Source of the DNA: Alistipes montrealensis
GTDB lineage: Bacteria > Bacteroidota > Bacteroidia > Bacteroidales > Rikenellaceae
NCBI RefSeq assembly: GCF_018362775.1
Contig: NZ_JAGYXY010000004.1
Location: 233,630 to 297,629 of the forward strand
Length of the DNA: 64,000 nt
Reading direction: 5' to 3'
The position numbers and the translations under genes were made by a program. Every line of letters begins with the position of its first letter. Within the stretch, counting starts at the first letter, position 1. Shown in pieces: positions 1-7,769 of this stretch. Below the pieces are notes generated by a model. That model searched no databases. It had not been told where the DNA came from and was given only the letters and a program-made list of their open reading frames with translations.

Positions 1-730
1 TCACGACGAACGGCCGTTCGGGGTTATGCGTCACGTCGAACAGGCCTTCGCCGTTCAGCTCCACATGGCGTTCGCCGCCCGTGAACTTCACCGGGTAGCG
101 GAGCGTCGAACGGGCGTTGAGCCATACGCGGGTTCCGTCTTCGAGCGTGACGAGGCATTTGCTGCCCTCGGGGACCGACAGTTCGTTGTACTGCGGGGCC
201 TCCTCGGCAACCTCCGGGGCCGCTTCGTATTTCACGCCTTCGGCGCCGTAGCTGATGCGCCCTACGCCCTCGATCTGCTGCTCGACCTGTTCGTCGAGCA
301 CCATTTTACGCCCGTCGGCGAGCGTCAGCGTCACTTTGTCGGGAGCGGGATAAATGGCATCGGCCAGTTGCAGCGTTCGGGTGCGCTGGTCGGGCACGCT
401 CGTGCGGGTGGCGAGCAGCACGCCTGCGGCCAGTGCAACGGCGGCGGCTACGCCCGTGGCGGCGATGCTCCAGCGGCGCAGCGAGCCGGCAGGTTTTTGG
501 ATGCCGGCCGCCGTGCGGAAGCGTCCGAAGGCTTCCCGTCCGTTGTAACGGTCGTATTCTGCCATACGCCGGGCCAGGTAGCCGCTGTCCTGCAACTGTT
601 CGCGGAGCGCTTCGAAATGCGGATCACGGGTCAGTTCATCGAATTCGGCGGCTTCGCTTTCATCGAGCGTGCCGCTGAGGTGTTTGATGAAAAGTCCGAT
701 CCAATGCTCCAGTAATTCTGAATTGTTCAT
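1..730 (-). CDS. FecR-family anti-sigma factor (3' part cut off by window edge)
   Basis: Minus-strand frame open from the ATG at 730 to the window edge, so the C-terminal part lies outside. The protein begins MNNSELLEHW and has a cytoplasmic N-terminal region of about 80 residues. A single membrane helix rich in Ala/Val/Leu follows (about residues 86-105), then a periplasmic FecR domain with the typical SVPEGSKCLVTLEDGTRVWL pattern and the LNGEGLFDV block. FecR proteins hold an ECF sigma factor inactive until a TonB-dependent receptor of the SusC/FecA type signals through the periplasm. By family habit a susC gene should follow beyond the left edge; that is inference. It diverges from the GntR gene. 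A second, separate FecR gene lies at 23365-24366. Confidence 0.9.
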   Translation of the reverse strand, partial: MNNSELLEHWIGLFIKHLSGTLDESEAAEFDELTRDPHFEALREQLQDSGYLARRMAEYDRYNGREAFGRFRTAAGIQKPAGSLRRWSIAATGVAAAVALAAGVLLATRTSVPDQRTRTLQLADAIYPAPDKVTLTLADGRKMVLDEQVEQQIEGVGRISYGAEGVKYEAAPEVAEEAPQYNELSVPEGSKCLVTLEDGTRVWLNARSTLRYPVKFTGGERHVELNGEGLFDVTHNPERPFVV

Positions 731-878
731 CTTTCTGTTGAGACCCTGTTTGCTTCAGGTATACGCTATTGAATGCGCGGCATGCCGAAAAGTATGACAA
801 CTTTTTCAATTTTTTTCAAATTCCGGGCCTTCGGGGCGGTAAACGGCGTCCGGGGCGTGTATGAAAAAGACGGATTTA

Positions 879-909
879 TTTGGTTTAATTGGTTTTTTTA
901 CGATCTTTG
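879..909 (+). promoter_or_regulatory. Bacteroidota-type promoter of the GntR gene
   Basis: TTTG at 879-882 and GATCTTTG at 902-909, separated by 19 bases. This resembles the Bacteroidota -33 TTTG / -7 TAnnTTTG pair, with G in place of T at the first base of the -7 box. It lies 20 bases before the ATG at 929. Confidence 0.5.
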
Positions 910-928
910 TGCTGCAAATCCTTATTTT

Positions 929-1633
929 ATGAATAACTCGCCGAACATCAAACAGGTGGAAACCGTCCTGAAATACATTAAGCATCAGCTCTATTCCGGG
1001 CAATTGCAGCCGGGAGAACGCCTCCCTGCCGAGCGGCGGCTGGCGGACATGCTGGGTGTGGGCCGGGCCCATGTGCGTGCGGCATTCCAGAAACTCGAAT
1101 TTTACGGCATCGTCCAGACCTTTCCCCAGAGCGGCACGGTCGTCGCGCAGGAGAAGATGCAGGTGCTCGAACGCTTGATTACCGATGCGCTCCAGATCGA
1201 GCAGTACGACTTCGCGTCGCTGGTCTACGTGCGCGTGCTGCTCGAAGCCGAGGCCATCAAGCTCTGCGCCCGTAACCGTACGGACGAGGATCTGGAACTC
1301 ATCGAGCAGGCATTGCTGGAGTGCGAGGCGAAATTTTATACCGACGAGCGCGTTTCGAAGGATTTCGCCTACCACCAGGCCTTGGCCCGCGGGGCCCACA
1401 ATCCCGTGATTGCATCGATGCTGTTGGTCATTACGCCCGACGTGCTGCGCTACTACCAGCGTTACCGCGTCTGCACGGTCCCGCAGGAAGAGGTTTGCTT
1501 CGAGCACCGCGAACTGCTGCGCTGCGTCCGAGAGAAGGACGAAGAGGGGGCTGTGGCGATGCAGCGCCGCCACCTCAAGTCGCTCAGCGAGTTCGCAGCG
1601 GCCTTCAACGACGAGAACCATTTCCTCGAATAG
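929..1633 (+). CDS. GntR/FadR-family transcriptional regulator
   Basis: 234 residues. The N-terminal winged helix (about 1-75) has the GntR pattern: LYSGQLQPGERLPAERRLAD followed by the recognition helix region VGRAHVRAAFQKLEFYGIV. The C-terminal half is a helical FCD ligand-binding domain, with Asp/His-containing segments such as FAYHQALARGAHNPVI. FadR-type regulators usually bind an organic acid or sugar acid and repress nearby catabolic genes; the effector here cannot be read. The frame stays open 156 bases upstream to an ATG at 773. The ATG at 929 was chosen because it starts the conserved domain (MNNSPNIKQVETVLKYIKHQ) and follows a good promoter. It is monocistronic and convergent with the MarR-like gene. 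No obvious target gene adjoins it. Confidence 0.9.
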   Translation: MNNSPNIKQVETVLKYIKHQLYSGQLQPGERLPAERRLADMLGVGRAHVRAAFQKLEFYGIVQTFPQSGTVVAQEKMQVLERLITDALQIEQYDFASLVYVRVLLEAEAIKLCARNRTDEDLELIEQALLECEAKFYTDERVSKDFAYHQALARGAHNPVIASMLLVITPDVLRYYQRYRVCTVPQEEVCFEHRELLRCVREKDEEGAVAMQRRHLKSLSEFAAAFNDENHFLE

Positions 1634-1654
1634 CCGGTCTGCGCCCTGAAATGA

Positions 1655-1686
1655 CAAACGGCCGTCCCTTTCGAGACAGCCGTTTG
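1655..1686. terminator. Hairpin between convergent GntR and MarR-like genes
   Basis: Inverted repeat CAAACGGC (1655-1662) and GCCGTTTG (1679-1686) in the gap between two convergent genes. The T-tract is weak on both sides. Confidence 0.5.
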
Positions 1687-1708
1687 CTGTGTTTAGTTGC
1701 GTCACGTT

Positions 1709-2062
1709 CTACCCGTCGATCCAGTCGCGCAGGATTTGAGGCATTTCTACCTCCCGGCAGCAGACCGATACGAGTAGTTCGTGTCCTTTTTGGGTAAGTG
1801 AGTAGTACATCTGGCGCCGGTCCTTGCAGCAGAGTTCACGGACCACCAATCCTTTCAGTTCCACCGAGCGGAGCACCTTCGAGGTGTTCGAGGGCGTGAG
1901 GCCCAGCAGTTCGCCCAGTTCTCCCGGGCACATGCGCTCGGTTTTCGAGAGGCTGCACAGCGTCATGCCTTCGTTCAGGCAGATGCCGTAGCGTTTTTCA
2001 AACGCGGCTTCGAACTGGTGTACGGCGCGTTGCAGGTCGCGGATTCTGCAAAGGTCAGTCAT
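1709..2062 (-). CDS. Cysteine-rich MarR-like winged-helix regulator
   Basis: 117 residues. The winged-helix core runs from about residue 30 to 95: ERMCPGELGELLGLTPSNTS is the recognition region and LVVRELCCKDRRQMYYSLT the wing, which carries the D-x-R signature seen in MarR proteins. It has eight cysteines (5, 28, 36, 45, 78, 79, 101, 102), two of them in CC pairs, far more than usual for this fold. The start overlaps the end of the 4Fe-4S gene by 8 bases, so the two are translationally coupled and co-transcribed with the thioredoxin gene. Cysteine content plus operon partners suggest a thiol, metal or oxidant sensor that controls its own operon. That role is inference; the DNA-binding fold is seen in the sequence. 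Confidence 0.85.
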   Translation of the reverse strand: MTDLCRIRDLQRAVHQFEAAFEKRYGICLNEGMTLCSLSKTERMCPGELGELLGLTPSNTSKVLRSVELKGLVVRELCCKDRRQMYYSLTQKGHELLVSVCCREVEMPQILRDWIDG

Positions 2063-2249
2063 CTGTCTTCACTTTATATACCGCTTGCTTTCCGCAGTGT
2101 TTCATACACTTGCCGCATTCGATGCATTTTTCCGGGTCGATCTGCGGAAGGGCGTTTCCCGTCTGGGAGATCGCGCCCGCCGGACAGATTCCGATCATCG
2201 GACAGCGGTGGTTTTGCGGACAGAGCCCGGCGTCGACCGTCAGTGCCAT
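2055..2249 (-). CDS. Small 4Fe-4S ferredoxin-like protein
   Basis: 64 residues, seven cysteines in two groups. The second group is a canonical C-x2-C-x2-C-x3-C set (Cys42, 45, 48, 52; CIECGKCMKHC), enough for one 4Fe-4S cluster. The first group is C-x5-C-x5-C-P (Cys10, 16, 22), so it departs from the normal CxxCxxC spacing and may hold a variant site or none. There is no signal peptide, so it should be cytoplasmic. It begins in a one-base overlap with the stop of the thioredoxin gene (TAATG) and overlaps the regulator by 8 bases. Likely an electron carrier or redox/metal sensor working with its neighbours. Confidence 0.85.
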   Translation of the reverse strand: MALTVDAGLCPQNHRCPMIGICPAGAISQTGNALPQIDPEKCIECGKCMKHCGKQAVYKVKTDD

Positions 2250-2698
2250 TACTTACCCAACATTACTTTGTCGATAGCCTCCTTGAGCGAATCCTTGGGC
2301 ATTGCGCCCTGGGCCATCTGGGGTTTGCCTTCGAGCGGGATGAACAGCAGCGTGGGGATCGAGCGGATGCCGAACGCTGCGGCCAGTTCCTGTTCCTCCT
2401 CGGTGTTGATCTTGTAGATGTAAATCTGGTCTCCGTATTCGGCAGCCAGTTCTTCGAGCACCGGGGCGAGGGCCTTGCAGGGACCGCACCACGAAGCGTA
2501 GAAGTCGATCAGTGCGGGCTTGTCACCCAGATATTTCCACTCCTGGGAGTTTTTTTCGTAATCGGCTACCTTCTTCAGAAAGTCGGCCTTGGTCATTGCA
2601 ATCGTTTTCATATTTGTCGTTTTTTTGTTGTTTTCCTGTGCATGGCTCCCGGTTGCGAATGCCAGAAGCGCAAAGGCTGTAAAAAGCAGTTTTCTCAT
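2249..2698 (-). CDS. Secreted thioredoxin
   Basis: 149 residues. It starts with a Sec signal peptide (MRKLLFTAFALLAFATGSHA, cleavage probably after residue 20), then a standard thioredoxin fold: the active site is WCGPCK with Cys71 and Cys74, and the cis-proline lies in the segment GIRSIPTLLF. This marks a periplasmic thiol-disulfide oxidoreductase. It is first in a three-gene operon with the 4Fe-4S protein and the MarR-like regulator, all overlapping. A TATCTTTG -7 box and an AT-rich palindrome lie just upstream. A second in-frame Met at residue 30 would give a cytoplasmic form; the clear signal peptide argues for the long form. Confidence 0.92.
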   Translation of the reverse strand: MRKLLFTAFALLAFATGSHAQENNKKTTNMKTIAMTKADFLKKVADYEKNSQEWKYLGDKPALIDFYASWCGPCKALAPVLEELAAEYGDQIYIYKINTEEEQELAAAFGIRSIPTLLFIPLEGKPQMAQGAMPKDSLKEAIDKVMLGK

Positions 2699-2731
2699 CG
2701 TCTTTTCAATTGTTCTCTATCAATAACGATG

Positions 2732-2782
2732 CAAAGATATGATTTATTTTCCAATAAAACAAATTTCCATAGGAAAATAAAT
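2732..2782 (-). promoter_or_regulatory. Promoter and candidate operator of the thioredoxin/4Fe-4S/MarR operon
   Basis: On the minus strand a TATCTTTG -7 box lies at 2739-2732. Just upstream is an 11-base perfect inverted repeat, ATTTATTTTCC (2742-2752) and GGAAAATAAAT (2772-2782). Inside it is a compact palindrome TTTCCATAGGAAA (2764-2776). This is where an autoregulating MarR-type protein could bind; that use is inference. Confidence 0.45.
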
Positions 2783-2880
2783 AAATGACTGACTTCGGGC
2801 TGATGTCGGGATTATTTAGTATATTGTATCCAATAACGATTTGGAAATCGGGCGGAAACTCATTCAAAAACGGATTAAAT

Positions 2881-3345
2881 ATGAAAAGTTGCGTATTCGG
2901 TAAGTGGTCGGCATTGCTGTGCCTGATGGTTTTCGTGGGAGGGGGTATTTTTTCCTGTTCGGATAAGAACGATGACACCCCCGGATTCCCGAAAGAAAAG
3001 GTTATCGGGTTTATCCGCGAAAATCTGTATAACGCGGATGGAAATGTGGCAGCCAACAAGATGAGCGAATATCAGGAGGGCGAATTCAATCTGATTGCGG
3101 ACGATGAATACGAGGTACGCGAATATTTTGCCAAAATGACCGGCATCGAGATTCCCGAAGCCGAAACCTACAAAGCGGTATATCGGTCGTCCGACGGCAA
3201 ATGCGTGATTGAAATCGAGGGGACCCGGCTTCCCCGAGCGGAAATTTTCGCCGACGTTCGGTTCTCCGTTCCCGAATTTCCGGAAATCAAACTGATTCAC
3301 ATTGGCACGAAGGATATGATGGAAGCAGGCCCCGTGGCGGAATAA
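2881..3345 (+). CDS. Small lipoprotein, function unknown
   Basis: 154 residues. The N-terminus MKSCVFGKWSALLCLMVFVG is a lipoprotein signal that ends in a lipobox (GGGIFSC), followed by an acidic SDKNDD stretch common in exported Bacteroidota lipoproteins. The rest is a small alpha/beta-looking domain with no motif I recognise. It has many Glu/Asp and no cysteine beyond one at SSDGKCVIEIE. The frame is open upstream to 2785, but the signal peptide fixes the start at 2881. Base composition is more AT-rich than the neighbours. It is divergent from the thioredoxin operon and convergent with the efflux operon. Confidence 0.75.
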   Translation: MKSCVFGKWSALLCLMVFVGGGIFSCSDKNDDTPGFPKEKVIGFIRENLYNADGNVAANKMSEYQEGEFNLIADDEYEVREYFAKMTGIEIPEAETYKAVYRSSDGKCVIEIEGTRLPRAEIFADVRFSVPEFPEIKLIHIGTKDMMEAGPVAE

Positions 3346-3375
3346 GAAATACGGTTCCGTTCGGGCAGCAGCCTG

Positions 3376-4719
3376 TTATTCCAGATAGACCATGACGTTG
3401 CCGCTGATCTGCTGCAACGAGATTTCGCACAGCTTGGTGTTGTATTGTGCCGTGAGGATGCGTTCTTCGGCATCCAGCAGGCTCTTCTGCGCTTCGCGCA
3501 TCTCGATGCCCGGCAGGACGCCCAGCAGGTAACGCTCCATGGCGATCTCGTAGTTCTCCTTGGCGGCGATCAGGTTTTCCTTTTCGAGCAGGATCACTTC
3601 GAGGTTGTTGCGGTAGGCTTGCCAGAAGTTCGCCAGGTCGGCACGCAGCGACTGTTCCAACTGCTGCTGCGTCAACTGCGCGTTCTCGACGCCGATGCGG
3701 GCGTTGCGCTGCTCGCGGCGGCGGTTGCCGTCGAAAATCGTGAAGCCTACCTTCACCCCGGCGTTCAGCCCGAGCGTTCCGCGGGAGAGATTCGCTCCCG
3801 AGCCGTAGCGGTTGTAGGTATAGCCGTAGCCTGTCGTCAGGTTTACGTAGGGATAGTTGCGCGATTTGATGCTCTGCAGGTCCAGTTCGGCCAGCGAACT
3901 GTCATGCCCGGCCATCAGCAGCGAAGCGTTTGCCGAAAGGGTTTTGGCCAGCAGGTCGTTCCAGTCGAGCGTGGCGTTGACCCGGATCACCGAGTCGGGG
4001 ATGACGAACTTTTCGGCGAGGTTCTCGTTGGCCAGCAGTTCGTTGATACGGATGCGCGAGGAGGTCACCAGTTCGTGCTGGGACATGTACTTCGAGCTGT
4101 CGGCGTTGAAATCGACGCGGGCCTGCAACAGGTCGAGGCGTGAGAAGCTGCCGACCTGGACGCGCGCTTCGGTGATGCGCAGCCGCTCGCGCGAAAGCGA
4201 GACCGCATAGCGGAAGTTCTCCAGGCGCAGCGTCTGCTGGATGTAGTTGTAATATTCGGCCGTGAGGTTGGCCATGAAGTCCTCGATAGTGATGCGCGTT
4301 TTCAGCGCGCCCATCTCCTGCATCTCCTTCAGACGCTTGAAGTTGGTGCGGATGCGGAATCCGTCGAACAGCGTCCAGTTTACCGCCAGTCCCACGTTGG
4401 CCGTCTGGTCGTAGACGCTGTTTTCGGTCGAGGCGTTCCCGTCGCGCGGGGTCGTGGTGCGGTCGTTGTCCAGTGCGCCCGTATATCCGGCCGAGAGGTC
4501 GACCGTCGGCAGCATTCCGGCATTGCCCGCCGTGGCGTTGTTGTCGCTGATGCGTTCGTCGTTGCGCACGATACGCACGTCGTAGTTCTGTTCCAGCCCG
4601 ATTTCCAGGCATCTGCGCAGCGAGAGCGGAGTGGATGCCTCCCGGTTCGACGGCACCTCCTGCGCTCCGGCCGCACTGCCGATTCCCAGCAGCAGGGCCG
4701 CTAAAAATGCTTTTTTCAT
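3376..4719 (-). CDS. TolC-like outer membrane efflux channel
   Basis: 447 residues with a Sec signal (MKKAFLAALLLGIGSAAGAQ). Two repeated long helical TolC/OEP domains follow, with phrases typical of the family (LSLRRCLEIGLEQNYDVRI near the N-terminus, and LDLLQARVDFNADSSK and LRADLANFWQAYRNNLEVIL in the helices). It forms the outer-membrane exit of a tripartite pump. Its ATG overlaps the stop of the RND gene by four bases (ATGA), so it is the last gene of the MFP-RND-OMP operon. The frame continues upstream into the pump gene, but those residues are antisense-like and were left out. Confidence 0.93.
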   Translation of the reverse strand: MKKAFLAALLLGIGSAAGAQEVPSNREASTPLSLRRCLEIGLEQNYDVRIVRNDERISDNNATAGNAGMLPTVDLSAGYTGALDNDRTTTPRDGNASTENSVYDQTANVGLAVNWTLFDGFRIRTNFKRLKEMQEMGALKTRITIEDFMANLTAEYYNYIQQTLRLENFRYAVSLSRERLRITEARVQVGSFSRLDLLQARVDFNADSSKYMSQHELVTSSRIRINELLANENLAEKFVIPDSVIRVNATLDWNDLLAKTLSANASLLMAGHDSSLAELDLQSIKSRNYPYVNLTTGYGYTYNRYGSGANLSRGTLGLNAGVKVGFTIFDGNRRREQRNARIGVENAQLTQQQLEQSLRADLANFWQAYRNNLEVILLEKENLIAAKENYEIAMERYLLGVLPGIEMREAQKSLLDAEERILTAQYNTKLCEISLQQISGNVMVYLE

Positions 4720-7700
4720 GCGTCGTTTTTTTTCGATTGCTTGATTCGGTCCGTCGAGACGTAGCTGTAAATGGCCGGGACGATGTAAAGCGTCAGCAGC
4801 GTCGAGACCACCATGCCGCCCACGACGGCTATGCCCATGGCGATACGTCCGTTGGCGCCTTCTCCCGTGGCGACGGTCAGCGGCAGCAGGCCCAGGATGG
4901 TCGAGGCCGAGGTCATCAGGATTGGGCGCAGGCGCTGGAGCGAAGCCTCCTCGATGGCCCGCATCTTGTCCAGTCCGGTCTCCTGTTTCTGGTTGGCGAA
5001 CTCGACGATCAGGATGCCGTTCTTGGCCACCAGTCCGATCAGCATGATGATGCCGATCTGGCTGAAAATATTCATCGTCTGGTCTGTGCCCCACATGAAC
5101 ACCAGCGCTCCGGCGATGGCCAGCGGCACGGTGAGCATGATCACCAGCGGGTCTTTGAAACTCTCGAACTGTGCCGCGAGGATCAGGTAGATCAGCAGGA
5201 TGGCCAGGATGAAGGCGAACATCAGGCTCGACGAACTTTCGCGGAACTCTTTCGAGTCGCCGGCAAGCGCCGTACGGAAGTCGTCGCCGAGGGTCTTGTC
5301 GGCGATGCGGTCCATTTCGTCGAGGCCCTGTCCGATGGTTTTGCCTTTGGCCAGTCCGGCCGATACGGTGGCCGAAATGAACCGGTTATAGTGGTAGAGC
5401 TGCGGCGGTGCGACATTCTCGACCATCGAGATCAGGTTGTCCAACTGGATCATCTCGCCCTTGTCGCTGCGCACGTAGATCGAACGCAGGTCGGCGGGCT
5501 TGTTGCGCTGCTGGCGGTTGATTTCGGCCAGGATTTCGTACTGCTTGCCGTTCATGTAGAAGTAACCGAGGCGCTGGCCGCTGAGCCCGTACTGGAGCGT
5601 CTGGGCGATATTGCGCGTCGAAACGCCCATCAGGTTGGCCTTGTCGCGGTTGACCTCGATGCGTACCTCGGGCTTGCTGAACTTGAGGTCCACGTCGGCC
5701 ATCTGGAACACGGGGCTTTCGTAGACCTGCCGCATGAACTCGGGCAGCACCTCCTGCAGTCGTTCGAGGCTGGTGGCCTGCAACACATACTGCACGGGCA
5801 TGCGTCCGCGGCGGCCGCCGAAGGTGCTCTGTTGCTGGACGAAAGCGCGGGCCTTGGTCTTGGTGCGCACGGCGGCCGAGATCTGTTCGGCAATCTCCAT
5901 CTGCGACCGCTCGCGGGTCGAGATGTCCGTCAGGGCAATGCGGATGTTTCCCGAGCCGCTCGACACGCGGGCCGTTACCGACTCGGCCTCCGGCACGAGC
6001 GAATCGACCAGCCGGTTGATATCTTCGGTGTAGTCGCGGATGTATTCGTAGGTGGCGCCCTCCGAGCCGCGCGTGTTGATCGAAATCTGCGAACGGTCCT
6101 CGAGCGGGGCCATCTCGGCCGGGATCGAACTCCACAGCCAGCCGATCAGGCCGACCATCAGGCCGACGAGCGGCAGGGCCAGCCAGCGGCGGCGCAGGAA
6201 CGAGGCCAGCGTCCGGCTGTAAAAATTGTTGAGCCCGATGAAGAAGGGCTCGGTTTTGCTGTAAAACCAGTTTTTCTTCTCCTGCCGCACGAGCAGTTTG
6301 GTGGCGAGCATCGGGGTGATCGTAAGCGCCGCGAAGGTCGAAATGACGACCGCACCCGAAATCACCATGCTGAATTCGCGGAACAGGCGTCCGGTCATAC
6401 CCTCCATGAAGACGATCGGGAAGAAGACGGCGATCAGCGTGATCGAGGTCGAAATGACCGCGAAGAAGATCTCCTTGGCCCCCTCGATGCCGGCGTCACG
6501 GGGCGTCATGCCCCGTTCGATGCGGATGTAGATGTTTTCGGTCATCACGATCGCGTCGTCGACGACCAGTCCCACCGAGAGCACCACGGCCAGCATCGAC
6601 AGCACGTTGATCGAGAAGCCTGCGATGTACATGATGAAGAAGGTTCCGATCAGCGACACCGGGATCACGATACAGGGGATCAGCGTCACGCGGCAGTTGC
6701 GCAGGAAGAGGAAGATGATGATGATCACCAGGATGAAGGCTTCGTAAACGGTATCCTTCACCTCGTTGATCGATGCGCGGATGAAGCGCGTGTTGTCGAA
6801 TCCGTAGGAAGTCACCACGTCGTCCGGAAGGTCCTTCTTCATGGTCTTCATGCGTGAATAAACCGCGTCGGCGATCTCGATGTGGTTGGCGCCCGGTTGG
6901 GGGATCACGACGACGCCCACCATCGGAATGCCGTTCATCTTCATGTAGCTGCGCGTGTCCTGCGGGCCCAGTTCGGCGCGTCCCACGTCGCTCATGCGGA
7001 TGATGCGGTCGGCATCCTCGCGCACCACCAGGTCGTTGAACTCCTGCGTGGTGTGCATCAGGCCCATCGTGCGGATCGTCAGTTCGGTGGTGTTGCCTTC
7101 AATGCTACCCGAGGGCAGTTCGACGTTCTCGCGGTCGAGGGCGTTTTTGATGTCGGTAGGGGTGATGCCGTAGCCGGCCATCTTCGCAGGGTCGAGCCAC
7201 AGGCGCATCGAGTAGCGTTTTTCACCCCAGATTTGCACGCCGCTCACGTCGCTGATGGTCTGCAACTGCTCCTTGACCGTCAGGTCGGCGATTTCGCTCA
7301 GTTCGAGCAGCGAGCGTTTGTCGCTCTGGATCGTGACCATCAGGATGGGCGAAGCGTCGGCGTCGGCCTTCGTTACGGTCGGGGGATCGCAGTCGCGGGG
7401 AAGGAACCGTTGGGCGCGCGAGACTTTGTCGCGCACGTCGTTGGCGGCGGTTTCGAGGTCTACCGAGAGTTCGAACTCGACGGTGATGCGGCTCTGGCCC
7501 TGGCTGCTGACGCTCGACAGCGAGCGGATGCCCGGGATGCCGTTGATGTTCTGTTCGAGGGGTTCGGTGATCTGGTTCTCGATTACGTCGGCATTGGCGC
7601 CCGGGTAGGAGCACGTTACCGAGATGATCGGGTTGTCGACGCTCGGGAACTCGCGTACGCCGAGATAACTGTATCCGATGAAGCCGAATAGCAGGATGAT

Positions 7701-7757
7701 GATCGTCAGCACCGACGCCAGGACGGGCCTCCGTATGCTCAGTTCGGAAATGTTCAT
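4716..7757 (-). CDS. RND-family efflux pump, inner-membrane transporter (AcrB/HAE1-like)
   Basis: 1013 residues, close to the family's usual 1020-1050. It begins MNISELSIRRPVLASVLTII, the standard first transmembrane helix, and has the two-fold repeat of large periplasmic loops and 12 helices. The proton relay motif with paired aspartates is present in helix 4 (VLSVGLVVDDAIVMTENI). The FAAL-type C-terminal helices (GIIMLIGLVAKNGILIVEFA) are present too. It uses the proton gradient to export drugs, bile acids or other amphiphiles; the substrate cannot be read. It lies between the membrane fusion protein (12-base gap) and the TolC-like gene (four-base overlap). Confidence 0.96.
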   Translation of the reverse strand: MNISELSIRRPVLASVLTIIILLFGFIGYSYLGVREFPSVDNPIISVTCSYPGANADVIENQITEPLEQNINGIPGIRSLSSVSSQGQSRITVEFELSVDLETAANDVRDKVSRAQRFLPRDCDPPTVTKADADASPILMVTIQSDKRSLLELSEIADLTVKEQLQTISDVSGVQIWGEKRYSMRLWLDPAKMAGYGITPTDIKNALDRENVELPSGSIEGNTTELTIRTMGLMHTTQEFNDLVVREDADRIIRMSDVGRAELGPQDTRSYMKMNGIPMVGVVVIPQPGANHIEIADAVYSRMKTMKKDLPDDVVTSYGFDNTRFIRASINEVKDTVYEAFILVIIIIFLFLRNCRVTLIPCIVIPVSLIGTFFIMYIAGFSINVLSMLAVVLSVGLVVDDAIVMTENIYIRIERGMTPRDAGIEGAKEIFFAVISTSITLIAVFFPIVFMEGMTGRLFREFSMVISGAVVISTFAALTITPMLATKLLVRQEKKNWFYSKTEPFFIGLNNFYSRTLASFLRRRWLALPLVGLMVGLIGWLWSSIPAEMAPLEDRSQISINTRGSEGATYEYIRDYTEDINRLVDSLVPEAESVTARVSSGSGNIRIALTDISTRERSQMEIAEQISAAVRTKTKARAFVQQQSTFGGRRGRMPVQYVLQATSLERLQEVLPEFMRQVYESPVFQMADVDLKFSKPEVRIEVNRDKANLMGVSTRNIAQTLQYGLSGQRLGYFYMNGKQYEILAEINRQQRNKPADLRSIYVRSDKGEMIQLDNLISMVENVAPPQLYHYNRFISATVSAGLAKGKTIGQGLDEMDRIADKTLGDDFRTALAGDSKEFRESSSSLMFAFILAILLIYLILAAQFESFKDPLVIMLTVPLAIAGALVFMWGTDQTMNIFSQIGIIMLIGLVAKNGILIVEFANQKQETGLDKMRAIEEASLQRLRPILMTSASTILGLLPLTVATGEGANGRIAMGIAVVGGMVVSTLLTLYIVPAIYSYVSTDRIKQSKKNDA

Positions 7758-7769
7758 GCGGCGGCGGGG

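Noticed and set aside
4635..6857. 740-codon plus-strand open frame opposite the RND pump
   Set aside because: Antisense to a well-supported transporter gene, with biased His/Arg/Asp/Glu content and no recognisable domain.
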